DNA of 64,000 bases from positions 1-64,000 of the forward strand of contig NZ_JAMLJN010000011.1 in the NCBI RefSeq assembly GCF_023634865.1, given 5' to 3'. The stretch comes from Flavobacterium fragile. GTDB taxonomy: Bacteria > Bacteroidota > Bacteroidia > Flavobacteriales > Flavobacteriaceae. Below are positions 52,855 to 61,306 of the stretch, in pieces. Position numbers and translations under genes: made by a program. The notes below the pieces were generated by a model. That model had not been told where the DNA came from. It searched no databases and saw only the letters and a list, made by a program, of their open reading frames with translations. The number at the start of each line of letters is the position of its first letter. The first letter of the stretch is position 1.

Positions 52855-53028
52855 ATGACATTTGAAATCGTAAAAAGTTTATTAATCCCAATTATTATGA
52901 TTGGTTTTGGAATATTCATAAAAAACACTGAAAATGCAAACTACCAAAACGTTAAAAAATGGTGGAAAATTTTAGTTATTTTAGGTATCATATCTTTGAT
53001 TTTGAAAGTTATTAATTTATACGTTTAA
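52855..53028 (+). CDS. Small two-helix membrane protein (orphan)
   Basis: A 57-residue protein beginning MTFEIVKSLLIPIIMIGFGI, with two hydrophobic helices separated by a polar loop (ENANYQNVKKWWK) and ending SLILKVINLYV. No family recognised. A good -7 TAATTTTG (52819-52826) lies 28 bp upstream, and the next gene starts 8 bp after the stop, so the two form a small unit. It is below the usual ORF length cut-off, so easily missed. Confidence 0.65.
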   Translation: MTFEIVKSLLIPIIMIGFGIFIKNTENANYQNVKKWWKILVILGIISLILKVINLYV

Positions 53029-53036
53029 ATAAATCT

Positions 53037-53561
53037 ATGAGTTTAATAAAAATTTCAAAAAGAAATAAAATTATCGTTTCATTGATTGCTACAATTCTAA
53101 TTTTTGTTGGATATTATTTAGCTATTTATAAATCATTTAGTTATCAATCAAATAATGATACAATTGGAAATATAATGATGATAATTTCAATTGGTCTTTT
53201 TCCAATGCTTTGGTTGAATATTTCAGAAAACTCTAAATGGAAAAAATATGTTTATGTTATACCAATGGTAATTGTAGGTATTATTATTGTAATTGTAACA
53301 ATTACTAAAAAGAAAGAATATTTAGAAAAAGAATTAGATAAATATGGACAAAAAGCTGTCGGAAAGATTATCGGATTTGAGGTTGAACACACTAGAAGAA
53401 GTAAATTTGAATATGCAACGTTCAAATATAAATATAAAAACAAACAATTTATTCAAAAAACCGAAAATTTTGACAATGAATATAAAATCGACCAAATTTT
53501 GAACCTCAAAATATCGAAAAGAAATCCTGAAATGTTCAAAATAATAGAAACTGAAAAATAA
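53037..53561 (+). CDS. Hypothetical membrane protein (orphan)
   Basis: A 174-residue protein with three hydrophobic segments (about residues 13-31, 44-60 and 70-90). A soluble C-terminal part (GQKAVGKIIGFEVEHTRRSK, then FKYKYKNKQFIQKTEN) looks like a small beta domain, similar in outline to DUF3592-type proteins. I cannot name it firmly. Codon use is strongly Lys/Ile-biased. It is followed by an attC-like palindrome and lies between thyA and folA, genes that belong together, so this pair looks inserted. Confidence 0.68.
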   Translation: MSLIKISKRNKIIVSLIATILIFVGYYLAIYKSFSYQSNNDTIGNIMMIISIGLFPMLWLNISENSKWKKYVYVIPMVIVGIIIVIVTITKKKEYLEKELDKYGQKAVGKIIGFEVEHTRRSKFEYATFKYKYKNKQFIQKTENFDNEYKIDQILNLKISKRNPEMFKIIETEK

Positions 53562-53567
53562 AAACTA

Positions 53568-53700
53568 CTGCCAACAGCGTTTGCAAGAAATGGCGAGAAA
53601 TGTGCTAAATTCACGTTTATTTTCCACAAGAAATTTTATCTTAGCAGAAAATACACAATTCCGAAGTTCGCCACTTGTTGAAGCCGCCAAACGTTAAATT
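53568..53700. repeat. attC-like imperfect palindrome after the orphan genes
   Basis: The left end reads CTGCCAACAGCGTTTGCAAG, then AAATGGCGA. The right end reads TTCGCCACTTGTTGAAGCCG, CCAAACGTTAAATT. AAC, GCGTTTG and GGCGA on the left match GTT, CCAAAC and TCGCC on the right, giving a broken stem of about 130 bp. The right end contains GTTAAAT, which fits the integron R' core GTTRRRY; the left box (TGCCAAC) fits RYYYAAC only partly. I recall similar CTGCCAAC...CCAAACGTTA elements near orphan genes in Bacteroidota. An integron-type recombination site is a hypothesis. Confidence 0.45.
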
Positions 53701-53798
53701 CAAACTCAAAAAAGTAATTTATGGCTACTCGCTATTTTTCTCCATAAAGAAAAATAATTCCCCCCAAAATACTTACCTTAGCGATTCAAATTATTACT

Positions 53799-54284
53799 AT
53801 GTTAACCATAATCGCAGCGGCATCTGAGAATAACGCTTTAGGAAAAGACAATCAGTTGGTTTGGCATTTGCCAGATGACTTTAAGCGTTTTAAAGCCATC
53901 ACGTCTAGTCATTACATTGTAATGGGAAGAAAAACCTTTGAAAGTTTTCCGAAACCCTTACCTAATCGTACCCATATTATTATTACGCGACAAAAAGATT
54001 ACCAAGCTCCAGAAGGATGTCTACTAGCAAGCAGTTTACAAGAAGCAATTGAATTGTGTCCAAAAAATGAGGAAGTTTTCATCATTGGCGGAGGCGAAAT
54101 CTACAAACAATCTATCGAAATTGCCAATAAAATCGATTTAACTCGCGTGCATACGACTATTGAAGCCGATACTTTTTTTCCTGAAATCGATACAGATAAA
54201 TGGGAATTGGTTTTCGAAGAATTTCATTCTAAGGACGAAAAACACGATTACGATTTTACTTTTTTAACGTACGTTAGAAAATAG
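53799..54284 (+). CDS. folA: Dihydrofolate reductase
   Basis: A 161-residue enzyme reducing dihydrofolate to THF, which thymidylate synthase oxidises. Seen are LTIIAAASENNALGKDNQLV, WHLPDDFKRFKAITSSHYIV, MGRKTFESFPKPLPNRTHII and EVFIIGGGEIYKQSIEIANK. Length and motifs are those of a normal chromosomal enzyme, with nothing suggesting a resistance-cassette dfr type. No strong promoter is seen directly upstream; TACCTTAG is a weak -7 match near 53773. Confidence 0.96.
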   Translation: MLTIIAAASENNALGKDNQLVWHLPDDFKRFKAITSSHYIVMGRKTFESFPKPLPNRTHIIITRQKDYQAPEGCLLASSLQEAIELCPKNEEVFIIGGGEIYKQSIEIANKIDLTRVHTTIEADTFFPEIDTDKWELVFEEFHSKDEKHDYDFTFLTYVRK

Positions 54285-54289
54285 TTTTT

Positions 54290-54427
54290 TAGAACGCGGA
54301 TGACGCAGATTTGACAGATTTCAACGGATTTTTTAATTTTCTTAAATCAGTGTTTCTAAAAATAGGCTCTTAAATCAAAATTGACATTGAATTTGAATTT
54401 TGAAGTTGCTATTGAAATTGAATTTTG
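54290..54427. repeat. GGATTT-type and TTGAAT-type short-period repeats before ubiE
   Basis: First block (54293-54333): CGCGGATGA, CGCAGATTT, GACAGATTT, CAACGGATTT, a 9-10-bp period known to me as a common intergenic pattern in this group. Second block (about 54376-54440): TTG recurs with spacings 6, 6, 7, 6, 6, 6, 7, 6, 6, as in ATTGACATTGAATTTGAATT. The second block runs up to the ubiE promoter. Confidence 0.6.
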
Positions 54428-54430
54428 CCC

Positions 54431-54459
54431 TTGTATTTGATTTTTTATCAGTACTTTTG
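54431..54459 (+). promoter_or_regulatory. Promoter of ubiE-porT
   Basis: A -33 TTG (54431-54433) and -7 TACTTTTG (54452-54459) are separated by 18 bp; the ubiE ATG is 19 bp downstream. The longer in-frame start at 54425 lies inside this promoter and is rejected. Confidence 0.72.
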
Positions 54460-54478
54460 TGTTCCAAAAAATTGCAAA

Positions 54479-55210
54479 ATGTCAAAAAATATTACGCCAT
54501 ATCAAGATTCTAACTTAGGGAAAAAAGAACAAGTTGCTCAAATGTTTGATACCATTTCTGAAAATTATGATGGGTTAAACCGAGTTATTTCTTTTGGAAC
54601 CGATGCCAAGTGGAAAAAGAAAATCTTAAAAATGATTGCGGCAAAACAACCGAAAACCATTTTAGATATTGCTACTGGAACAGGTGATTTAGCGATTTTA
54701 TTTGCCAATACTTCGGCTACTGAAATTATTGGCTTAGATATTTCGCAAGGCATGTTAGACATTGGGAAGAAAAAAATTGCAGCACAAAAACTAGATTCCA
54801 AAATTCAAATGGTTTTAGGAGATGGCGAAAACATTCCCTATCCTGATAATTATTTTGATGCCATTACCGTAGCTTATGGTGTTCGTAATTTCGAAAATCT
54901 TGAAAAAGGCCTAACTGATATTTTAAGAACATTAAAACCTGGAGGACAATTGATTATTTTAGAAACTTCGGTTCCTACACAATTTCCGTTCAAACAAGGG
55001 TATTATGTTTATACCAATTTCATTATGCCAACCATCGGAAAATTATTTTCAAAAGATAAAAAAGCCTACCAATATTTGTCTACTTCGGCACAAAATTTCC
55101 CTTTTGGAGAAGCTTTAAACAATATTTTGAGAAAAATTGGGTTTATAGAAGTGAAGCATCTCCCTCAAACATTTGGAGTAGCCACTATTTATCAAGCATC
55201 TAAAAAATAA
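54479..55210 (+). CDS. ubiE: Demethylmenaquinone methyltransferase
   Basis: A 243-residue SAM-dependent C-methyltransferase for the last step of menaquinone synthesis (menaquinone is the usual quinone in this phylum). Seen are VAQMFDTISENYDGLNRVIS, FGTDAKWKKK, ILDIATGTGDLAI, NYFDAITVAYGVRNFENLEK and KPGGQLIILETSVP. The N-terminus MSKNITPYQDSNLGKKEQVA fits relatives. porT starts 1 bp after the stop, a pairing I know from other Bacteroidota. Confidence 0.95.
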   Translation: MSKNITPYQDSNLGKKEQVAQMFDTISENYDGLNRVISFGTDAKWKKKILKMIAAKQPKTILDIATGTGDLAILFANTSATEIIGLDISQGMLDIGKKKIAAQKLDSKIQMVLGDGENIPYPDNYFDAITVAYGVRNFENLEKGLTDILRTLKPGGQLIILETSVPTQFPFKQGYYVYTNFIMPTIGKLFSKDKKAYQYLSTSAQNFPFGEALNNILRKIGFIEVKHLPQTFGVATIYQASKK

Positions 55211-55211
55211 C

Positions 55212-55904
55212 ATGAAGAAGTTACTGGTTTTATTTCTTATTTCGCCCCTACTTTTTGCTCAAGAAGGCATGTTCAGTAAAGACCCAATTATCAACAAAGA
55301 AAATTGGAACAAGCAACGTATTCATTGGGGTTATTTTCTTGGATTTAACAGTTTAGATTTCAAAACAGATTACTTATCCGTTACCGAAGATATTGAAGTT
55401 AAAAGTACTACCGGTTTTAATGTAGGATTGATTGGAAATCTTAGACTAGCTGAATATTTTGATTTACGTTTTGAACCTGGTTTATACATTACCCAACGAA
55501 ATTTAACTTATCCAAACATCCTAGACGCAGGTGACCGATTGAGAGAAGTAAAATCAACCTATATCTTTTTTCCGCTTTTATTAAAATATTCTGCTTTACG
55601 AACAGGTAATATCAGACCTTACTTGATAGGCGGTGTTTCAACTGCTTTAAATTTAAGCAGTAATGCCAATGTTACAGAAGACAACTATAATGAACGCTTT
55701 AGAATGACCAAATGGACAAACTTTTATGAAGTAGGTATTGGAATTGACTTATACTTTGAATACTTCATTTTTTCTCCTTCCATCCGTGGTGTTTTCAGCA
55801 TGAACGATGAATTAATTCGTGATAACGACCCGAATAGTCCATGGACTGGAAATGTTCACGAAATGAAAACCCGAGGATTCTTTATCAACTTTGCCTTTCA
55901 CTAA
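55212..55904 (+). CDS. porT: Type IX secretion / gliding protein PorT (SprT)
   Basis: A 230-residue outer-membrane eight-strand-like barrel protein with signal MKKLLVLFLISPLLFAQ. The segments WGYFLGFNSLDFKTDY, FNVGLIGNLRLAEYFDLRFE, PGLYITQRNLTY and FFPLLLKYSALRTGNIRPYL match PorT, required for type IX secretion in Porphyromonas and called SprT in Flavobacterium. Position directly after ubiE supports the call. The stop overlaps the convergent trmH gene by 4 bp. Confidence 0.9.
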   Translation: MKKLLVLFLISPLLFAQEGMFSKDPIINKENWNKQRIHWGYFLGFNSLDFKTDYLSVTEDIEVKSTTGFNVGLIGNLRLAEYFDLRFEPGLYITQRNLTYPNILDAGDRLREVKSTYIFFPLLLKYSALRTGNIRPYLIGGVSTALNLSSNANVTEDNYNERFRMTKWTNFYEVGIGIDLYFEYFIFSPSIRGVFSMNDELIRDNDPNSPWTGNVHEMKTRGFFINFAFH

Positions 55905-56635
55905 ACTGAAAAACTGCGTTTAAATTCACTTAAAATAATAGCGGTTGCAGTAGCTACATTCAAACTTTCTGTAATTTGAAGATTTCCAAAACGTGGAATT
56001 GCAATTCGAGAAGTAACTAAAGCTTCAATAGAAGAGGAAATTCCGTTGGCTTCATTTCCCATCACAATGATTCCTTCTTTTAGTAATTTTTCTTGATAAA
56101 TATTATTCCCATCCATAAAAGTACCGAAAACAGGTAATTTAGTTTGAGATAAAAAGGCTTCTAAATTCCCATACACAACATTCACTCTACTAATAGACCC
56201 CATCGTAGCTTGCACTACTTTTGGATTGTAAATATCAACAGAAGCTTCAGAGCAAAATAAAGTTTCAATTCCAAACCAATCACACAAACGGATAATTGTA
56301 CCTAAATTTCCGGGATCGCGAACGTCGTCCAAAGCCACTATCAATCCTTTTTCAGCTAAAGGCTTTGCGGCTGGAATTTTAAAAACAGCCAAACAAGTAT
56401 TGGGCGTGGTTAACACGCTTATTTTTTTCAATTCAGCCTCAGAAATGGCATGAACTTTGTCTTTTGAAACCGTATGAAAATCGTCTTTTGTAGTAAACAA
56501 ATCTTGCAACTCAAAGTTAGATTGCAATAATTCTTGAACCACCTTTATGCCTTCGGCAAAAAAAAGTTGTTCTTGTTTTCTATATTTTTTTTGTTGTAAA
56601 CTCGTTATTAGTTTAATTTGGTTTTTACTAACCAT
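55901..56635 (-). CDS. TrmH-family (SPOUT) RNA 2'-O-methyltransferase
   Basis: A 244-residue rRNA or tRNA ribose methyltransferase. The N-terminal substrate domain (about residues 1-90) has ITSLQQKKYRKQEQLFFAEG. The SPOUT domain has the three motifs ALDDVRDPGNLGTIIRLCDW, IVMGNEANGIS and IPRFGNLQITESLNVATATA, which form the SAM-binding knot. The exact target base is unknown. It diverges from tamL with 24 bp between starts. Confidence 0.93.
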   Translation of the reverse strand: MVSKNQIKLITSLQQKKYRKQEQLFFAEGIKVVQELLQSNFELQDLFTTKDDFHTVSKDKVHAISEAELKKISVLTTPNTCLAVFKIPAAKPLAEKGLIVALDDVRDPGNLGTIIRLCDWFGIETLFCSEASVDIYNPKVVQATMGSISRVNVVYGNLEAFLSQTKLPVFGTFMDGNNIYQEKLLKEGIIVMGNEANGISSSIEALVTSRIAIPRFGNLQITESLNVATATAIILSEFKRSFSV

Positions 56636-56659
56636 AAAAATTGTATTTTTGACTAACTT

Positions 56660-59221
56660 TTGAAAAGCACCTTGGGAAAATATTTATCAAAAATAGTATT
56701 ATTATTTGGAATCGGAACAATAATTTATTCGTGTTCGTTAGTAAAACGTGTACCCGAAAGCAAACAATTATTAACCAAAAATGAAATCTTTGTTAATGAT
56801 AAATTAGCAAAAGAAGACCGCATTAATAATTTAGTAGTGCAACAACCTAATACTAATTTTCTAAGTTATCCCTTTGGCTTAACCTTATACAATTTAGCCA
56901 AACCTAATCCGGATTCCTCTTATCAGGCATGGTTAAATAGAAAACCAAATCGGATTAAAAGATTGAACAATTTTCTTTCTGCTAAGCAAGTAGAACGTTT
57001 AGGCAAATCGTTTTTTGTGAGTGGGTTGTCAAATTTTGCAAAAGAAACTGGTGAAGCTCCTGTAATTATCGATTCTAAAAAGGTAACGAAATCAGAGGAA
57101 CGATTAAGCGGGTTTTACTACAACAATGGTTTTATTCGCAATAAAGTCACCAGCAAAATTGATTCTGTAGGTAAGAAAAAAGGGAAGGTAATTTATACCA
57201 TTACCACAGGAAAACCTTATTACATAGATTCGATTACCAAAATTATTGAAAGCCCTATTGTGGATAGCTTATATGCTACAATTGAAAAAAAATCTTTTGT
57301 AAAAAAAGGAGAGCAATACAACTTCACTAATTTTGATACCGAGCGAAAAAGAATCACTCAATTTTTAAGAAATAATGGCGTTTATCATTTTCAAGAGAGT
57401 AATGTCCGATATGATGCTATAATTGATGATTCAATCCAAAAAATGGCCATCAATTTAAAGATTGAAGATCGATTGGTTAAAGATGGAGATACGTTAATTA
57501 AAAAACCATTTTCAGTCTATAAAATTAGTCAAGTTAATGTTTTTACCAACAATACTTCTCGAAAAGAACGCAATCAATTTAACGACAGTATTACGTTTCG
57601 CAATTTCAACATTTATAGTGCCGGAAAACTAAAGTATAAACCAAAAGCGATTACCAATGCTATATTCATTGAACAAGGAAAACTATTTAGTGATAACGAC
57701 AGAACGTTAACTTCTAAATCATTGAGCAATTTAAAAGTTTTTAACTATCCAAATATTGAATACGTTGAAGACAAAAGAGATACTACTAAATCATCATTAA
57801 TTGCTAATATTTATTTAATTAGTAAACCCAAGTATATTTGGCAACCTTCGTTAGATTTTACCACATCCGATATTCAACAGTTCGGAATTAGCGGAAGAAT
57901 GGCATTCACTTGGAGAAACTTATTCAAAAGAGCCGAAACTTTTGAATTATCAGCAAAAGGAAATATTGGTTCGTCAAGAGATTTAGCGAATCCAAACAAC
58001 GTGTTCTTTAATATTTCGGAGTATGGATTGGAAGCGAAATTGAATTTCCCAAGAATTGTTTTTCCAATAGATACTAGAAAAATAGTCAGAAAAGAAATGC
58101 TGCCAACCACTACAGCAACCATTGGTATTACTAGCCAACGCAACATTGGACTTGATAAAGAAAACTTAACCGGAGTTTACAGTTACAATTGGACACCTAA
58201 GCAAAACAATAGCATTCGTTTGGATTTATTGAATGTACAATTCATTAAAAACTTAAATCCTGGAAATTATTTTAATGTATATTCATCATCTTATAACACT
58301 CTAAATAATTTAGCTCAAAGCTATAATGTTGACCCCAATAATTTAGAAAACGGAAGCTTAACAACGCAAGGGGCTATCAATTTTATTAACGATGTTAGAA
58401 GTGGATTAACCTCTTTAACTCCTGATGATAATGAATACAAAATCATACGAAGTATTGGAGAGAGAAGAAATCGTTTAATCGAAAACAACCTTATTGTTTC
58501 TACTGGTATCACCTTCTTCAAAAACACTAAAGCGAACTTATTGGATAACAACTTTTATTCCATTAGAACTAAAATTGAATCTGCAGGAAATATTTTATCG
58601 CTTTTAGCTGGAACAAAAAATGAGCAACTAAGCACTAATGGCAATAAAACATTATTTGGAATCGAATATTCACAATATATAAAAGCTGAAGTAGATTACA
58701 TCAAACATTGGGATTTTGGCAAGAAAAACACACTAGCCATGAGAGCATTTGCAGGTTTAGCTGTTCCTTACGGAAATGCAAATTCTATCCCTTTTTCACG
58801 AAGTTATTTTTCAGGAGGTTCAAACGACAACAGAGGATGGCAAGCCTACAGCTTAGGTCCAGGTAGAAGTGGTGGAATAAACGATTTTAACGAGGCCAAC
58901 TTAAAATTAGCCTACAGTTTGGAATATCGTTTCAGAGTAGGTGGCAACTTCTATAGTGCTTTCTTTGCCGACATTGGCAATATTTGGAACGTATTTGATA
59001 ACATCAAAGACAAAGATTACACTTTTAACGGAATAAGCTCACTAGAAGATTTAGCGGTTGGTTCTGGAATAGGATTACGATATGATTTTGATTTCTTCGT
59101 ATTTCGTTTCGACTTGGGTTACAAAGCCTATGATCCGGCTAGAGAAGTGGGTGACCGATGGGTAAAAGGAATCAACTTTAGCAAAACGGTGCTAAATTTT
59201 GGTATTAATTATCCGTTCTAA
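56660..59221 (+). CDS. tamL: TamL, lipoprotein form of TamA (BamA family)
   Basis: An 853-residue outer-membrane protein. The N-terminus is a lipoprotein signal ending GTIIYSC, which separates Bacteroidota TamL from ordinary TamA. POTRA-like domains follow (about residues 150-400, with RLSGFYYNNGFIRNKV), then a BamA-type barrel ending NFGINYPF. RSYFSGGSNDNRGWQAYSLG is the conserved barrel-loop region. It probably helps insert outer-membrane proteins or surface lipoproteins. Only TTG is available as start; the next ATG would delete the lipobox. A TATTTTTG -7 element ends 8 bp before the TTG, implying a very short leader. Confidence 0.92.
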   Translation: MKSTLGKYLSKIVLLFGIGTIIYSCSLVKRVPESKQLLTKNEIFVNDKLAKEDRINNLVVQQPNTNFLSYPFGLTLYNLAKPNPDSSYQAWLNRKPNRIKRLNNFLSAKQVERLGKSFFVSGLSNFAKETGEAPVIIDSKKVTKSEERLSGFYYNNGFIRNKVTSKIDSVGKKKGKVIYTITTGKPYYIDSITKIIESPIVDSLYATIEKKSFVKKGEQYNFTNFDTERKRITQFLRNNGVYHFQESNVRYDAIIDDSIQKMAINLKIEDRLVKDGDTLIKKPFSVYKISQVNVFTNNTSRKERNQFNDSITFRNFNIYSAGKLKYKPKAITNAIFIEQGKLFSDNDRTLTSKSLSNLKVFNYPNIEYVEDKRDTTKSSLIANIYLISKPKYIWQPSLDFTTSDIQQFGISGRMAFTWRNLFKRAETFELSAKGNIGSSRDLANPNNVFFNISEYGLEAKLNFPRIVFPIDTRKIVRKEMLPTTTATIGITSQRNIGLDKENLTGVYSYNWTPKQNNSIRLDLLNVQFIKNLNPGNYFNVYSSSYNTLNNLAQSYNVDPNNLENGSLTTQGAINFINDVRSGLTSLTPDDNEYKIIRSIGERRNRLIENNLIVSTGITFFKNTKANLLDNNFYSIRTKIESAGNILSLLAGTKNEQLSTNGNKTLFGIEYSQYIKAEVDYIKHWDFGKKNTLAMRAFAGLAVPYGNANSIPFSRSYFSGGSNDNRGWQAYSLGPGRSGGINDFNEANLKLAYSLEYRFRVGGNFYSAFFADIGNIWNVFDNIKDKDYTFNGISSLEDLAVGSGIGLRYDFDFFVFRFDLGYKAYDPAREVGDRWVKGINFSKTVLNFGINYPF

Positions 59222-59234
59222 TTTTTTAAATTAT

Positions 59235-59242
59235 TATTTTTG
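59235..59242 (+). promoter_or_regulatory. -7 element of the aldolase gene
   Basis: TATTTTTG matches TAnnTTTG and lies 27 bp before the aldolase ATG. The TTG inside it is the first codon of a longer open frame, so that extension is promoter DNA, not protein. Confidence 0.6.
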
Positions 59243-59269
59243 CACATCTATAACCAAAAACGTACAACT

Positions 59270-60337
59270 ATGAATCACAATATTAAACCTGGTGTTGCAA
59301 CCGGAGATCAAGTACAAGAAATCTTTAATTACGCTAAACAAAAAGGATTTGCATTACCTGCTGTTAATGTTGTAGGGTCTAGTACCATAAATGGTGTTTT
59401 AGAAACAGCTGCTAAATTAAATGCCCCAGTTATCATTCAATTTTCTAATGGAGGTGCTCAATTTAATGCTGGAAAAGGTTTGTCAAACGAAAACCAACAA
59501 GCAGCTATTTTAGGAGCAGTTGCGGGTGCAAAACATATACACACTTTAGCAGAAGCTTATGGGGCAACGGTTATTTTACACACCGATCACTGCGCGAAAA
59601 ATCTTTTACCGTGGATTGATGGTTTATTAGATGCTTCTGAAAAACATTTTGCTGAAACTGGAAAACCATTATATAGTTCTCACATGATTGACTTATCTGA
59701 AGAACCAATCGAAGAGAACATCGAAATTTCTAAAAAATATTTAGAAAGAATGAGCAAAATGGGCATGACATTAGAAATCGAATTAGGAATCACTGGTGGT
59801 GAAGAAGATGGTGTGGACAATTCAGATGTAGATAGCTCAAAATTATATACGCAACCTAGCGAAGTAGCCTATGCTTACGAAGAATTAATGAAAGTAAGCC
59901 CAAGATTTACTATCGCGGCTTCTTTTGGAAATGTGCACGGCGTTTACAAACCAGGAAACGTAAAATTAACTCCAAAAATTCTTAAAAATTCGCAAGAATA
60001 CGTTCAAAATAAATTCAATACAGGACATAATCCTGTGGATTTTGTTTTTCACGGAGGTTCAGGTTCGACTTTAGAAGAAATCAGAGAAGCTATTTCTTAC
60101 GGAGTCATTAAAATGAATATTGACACGGATTTACAATTTGCTTTCACAGAAGGAATTCGCGATTATATAACCTCTAAAATTGATTATTTAAAAACGCAAA
60201 TCGGAAGTCCAGACGGAGCAGACAGTCCAAATAAAAAACACTACGACCCAAGAAAATGGGTTCGTGAAGGAGAAGTTACGTTCAACAAACGTTTAGAACA
60301 AGCTTTTGCCGATTTAAATAACGTAAATACTTTATAA
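59270..60337 (+). CDS. fbaA: Class II fructose-bisphosphate aldolase
   Basis: A 355-residue zinc aldolase interconverting fructose 1,6-bisphosphate with DHAP and glyceraldehyde 3-phosphate. Seen are FALPAVNVVGSSTINGVLET, VIIQFSNGGAQFNAGKG, ATVILHTDHCAKN with the zinc His, TLEIELGITGGEEDGVD, FGNVHGVYKPGNVKL and FHGGSGSTLEEI. Length and insertion match the E. coli FbaA type (class IIA). It reads away from tamL's end with a short gap. Confidence 0.97.
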   Translation: MNHNIKPGVATGDQVQEIFNYAKQKGFALPAVNVVGSSTINGVLETAAKLNAPVIIQFSNGGAQFNAGKGLSNENQQAAILGAVAGAKHIHTLAEAYGATVILHTDHCAKNLLPWIDGLLDASEKHFAETGKPLYSSHMIDLSEEPIEENIEISKKYLERMSKMGMTLEIELGITGGEEDGVDNSDVDSSKLYTQPSEVAYAYEELMKVSPRFTIAASFGNVHGVYKPGNVKLTPKILKNSQEYVQNKFNTGHNPVDFVFHGGSGSTLEEIREAISYGVIKMNIDTDLQFAFTEGIRDYITSKIDYLKTQIGSPDGADSPNKKHYDPRKWVREGEVTFNKRLEQAFADLNNVNTL

Positions 60338-60442
60338 GTACGAAGTACAAAGTACGAGGTACGAAGTTTAAAATTTATTATTAATTGAAATTAGATAAAG
60401 TTAAGGTCTTCCTTCCAACTTCTAACTTCTAACTTCTAACTT
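60337..60442. repeat. Inverted pair of 7-bp tracts between fbaA and accD
   Basis: Left arm: AGTACGA, AGTACAA, AGTACGA, GGTACGA, AGTTTAA. Right arm (60413-60440): TTCCAAC, TTCTAAC, TTCTAAC, TTCTAAC. The right arm's complement, GTTAGAA, resembles the left GTACGAA unit and equals the rsgA-leader unit. The right arm ends 6 bp before the accD ATG, so it is in the accD leader or the fbaA-accD spacer. Confidence 0.85.
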
Positions 60443-60446
60443 AATT

Positions 60447-61301
60447 ATGGCTTGGTTTAAAAGAAAAGAAAAAGGGATTACAACTCCAACAGAAGCTAAA
60501 AAAGATATGCCAAAAGGTTTATGGTATAAATCGCCTACAGGAAAAATTGTTGATCAAGACGAATTAGCGAGAAACTTATGGGTAAGTCCTGAAGATGATT
60601 ATCATGTACGTATTGGCAGTAAAGAATATTTCGAAATTTTATTCGACAACAATGAGTTTACAGAGTTAGATGCAAATTTAACTTCTAAAGACCCGTTAAA
60701 ATTTGAAGACACTAAAAAGTACAGTGAGCGTTTAAAAGATGTGATGGCTAAAACCAAACTTAAAGACGCGATTCGTACCGGTGTTGGAAAATCGAAAGGA
60801 AAAGAGCTAGTAGTTTCTTGTATGGATTTTGCTTTCATTGGCGGTTCTATGGGAGCGGTTGTAGGTGAAAAAATTGCAAGAGCTATTGATTACTCTATTA
60901 AACACAAAATTCCATTTGTATTGATTTCTAAATCAGGTGGTGCTCGTATGATGGAAGCTGCATTTTCATTAATGCAATTAGCTAAAACCTCAGCAAAATT
61001 AGCGCAATTAGCAGAAGAAAGAATTCCATACATTTCATTATGTACTGATCCAACTACTGGTGGAACTACTGCTTCTTATGCAATGCTTGGAGATATCAAC
61101 ATTGGCGAACCAGGAGCATTAATTGGTTTTGCTGGACCTCGTGTTGTAAAAGACACTACTGGTAAAGATTTACCTGAAGGTTTCCAAACTTCTGAATTCT
61201 TATTAGAGCACGGTTTCTTAGATTTCATCGCTCACAGAAAAGAATTAAAAAACAAAATCAACTTGTATTTGGATTTGATTCAAAATCAAGAAATTAGATA
61301 A
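60447..61301 (+). CDS. accD: Acetyl-CoA carboxylase carboxyltransferase beta subunit
   Basis: A 284-residue subunit that with AccA transfers the carboxyl group from biotin to acetyl-CoA. The crotonase-like core has [40 protein letters not shown] and [16 protein letters not shown] and IGFAGPRVV. The N-terminus aligns with the usual zinc ribbon, but the four cysteines are missing: [20 protein letters not shown] replaces the CxxC...CxxC text. Relatives in this family are the same as far as I recall. accA is not nearby. Confidence 0.95.
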   Translation: MAWFKRKEKGITTPTEAKKDMPKGLWYKSPTGKIVDQDELARNLWVSPEDDYHVRIGSKEYFEILFDNNEFTELDANLTSKDPLKFEDTKKYSERLKDVMAKTKLKDAIRTGVGKSKGKELVVSCMDFAFIGGSMGAVVGEKIARAIDYSIKHKIPFVLISKSGGARMMEAAFSLMQLAKTSAKLAQLAEERIPYISLCTDPTTGGTTASYAMLGDINIGEPGALIGFAGPRVVKDTTGKDLPEGFQTSEFLLEHGFLDFIAHRKELKNKINLYLDLIQNQEIR

Positions 61302-61306
61302 AAACT

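Noticed and set aside
52698-52928. Minus-strand 76-codon frame over the small orphan gene
   Set aside because: It overlaps the end of thyA and the plus-strand 57-residue gene, which has a promoter and a close downstream partner; the antisense frame has neither.
53799-54284. folA as a trimethoprim-resistance cassette gene because of the attC-like site upstream
   Set aside because: Its sequence is that of an ordinary chromosomal DHFR, and the palindrome belongs to the orphan genes before it.
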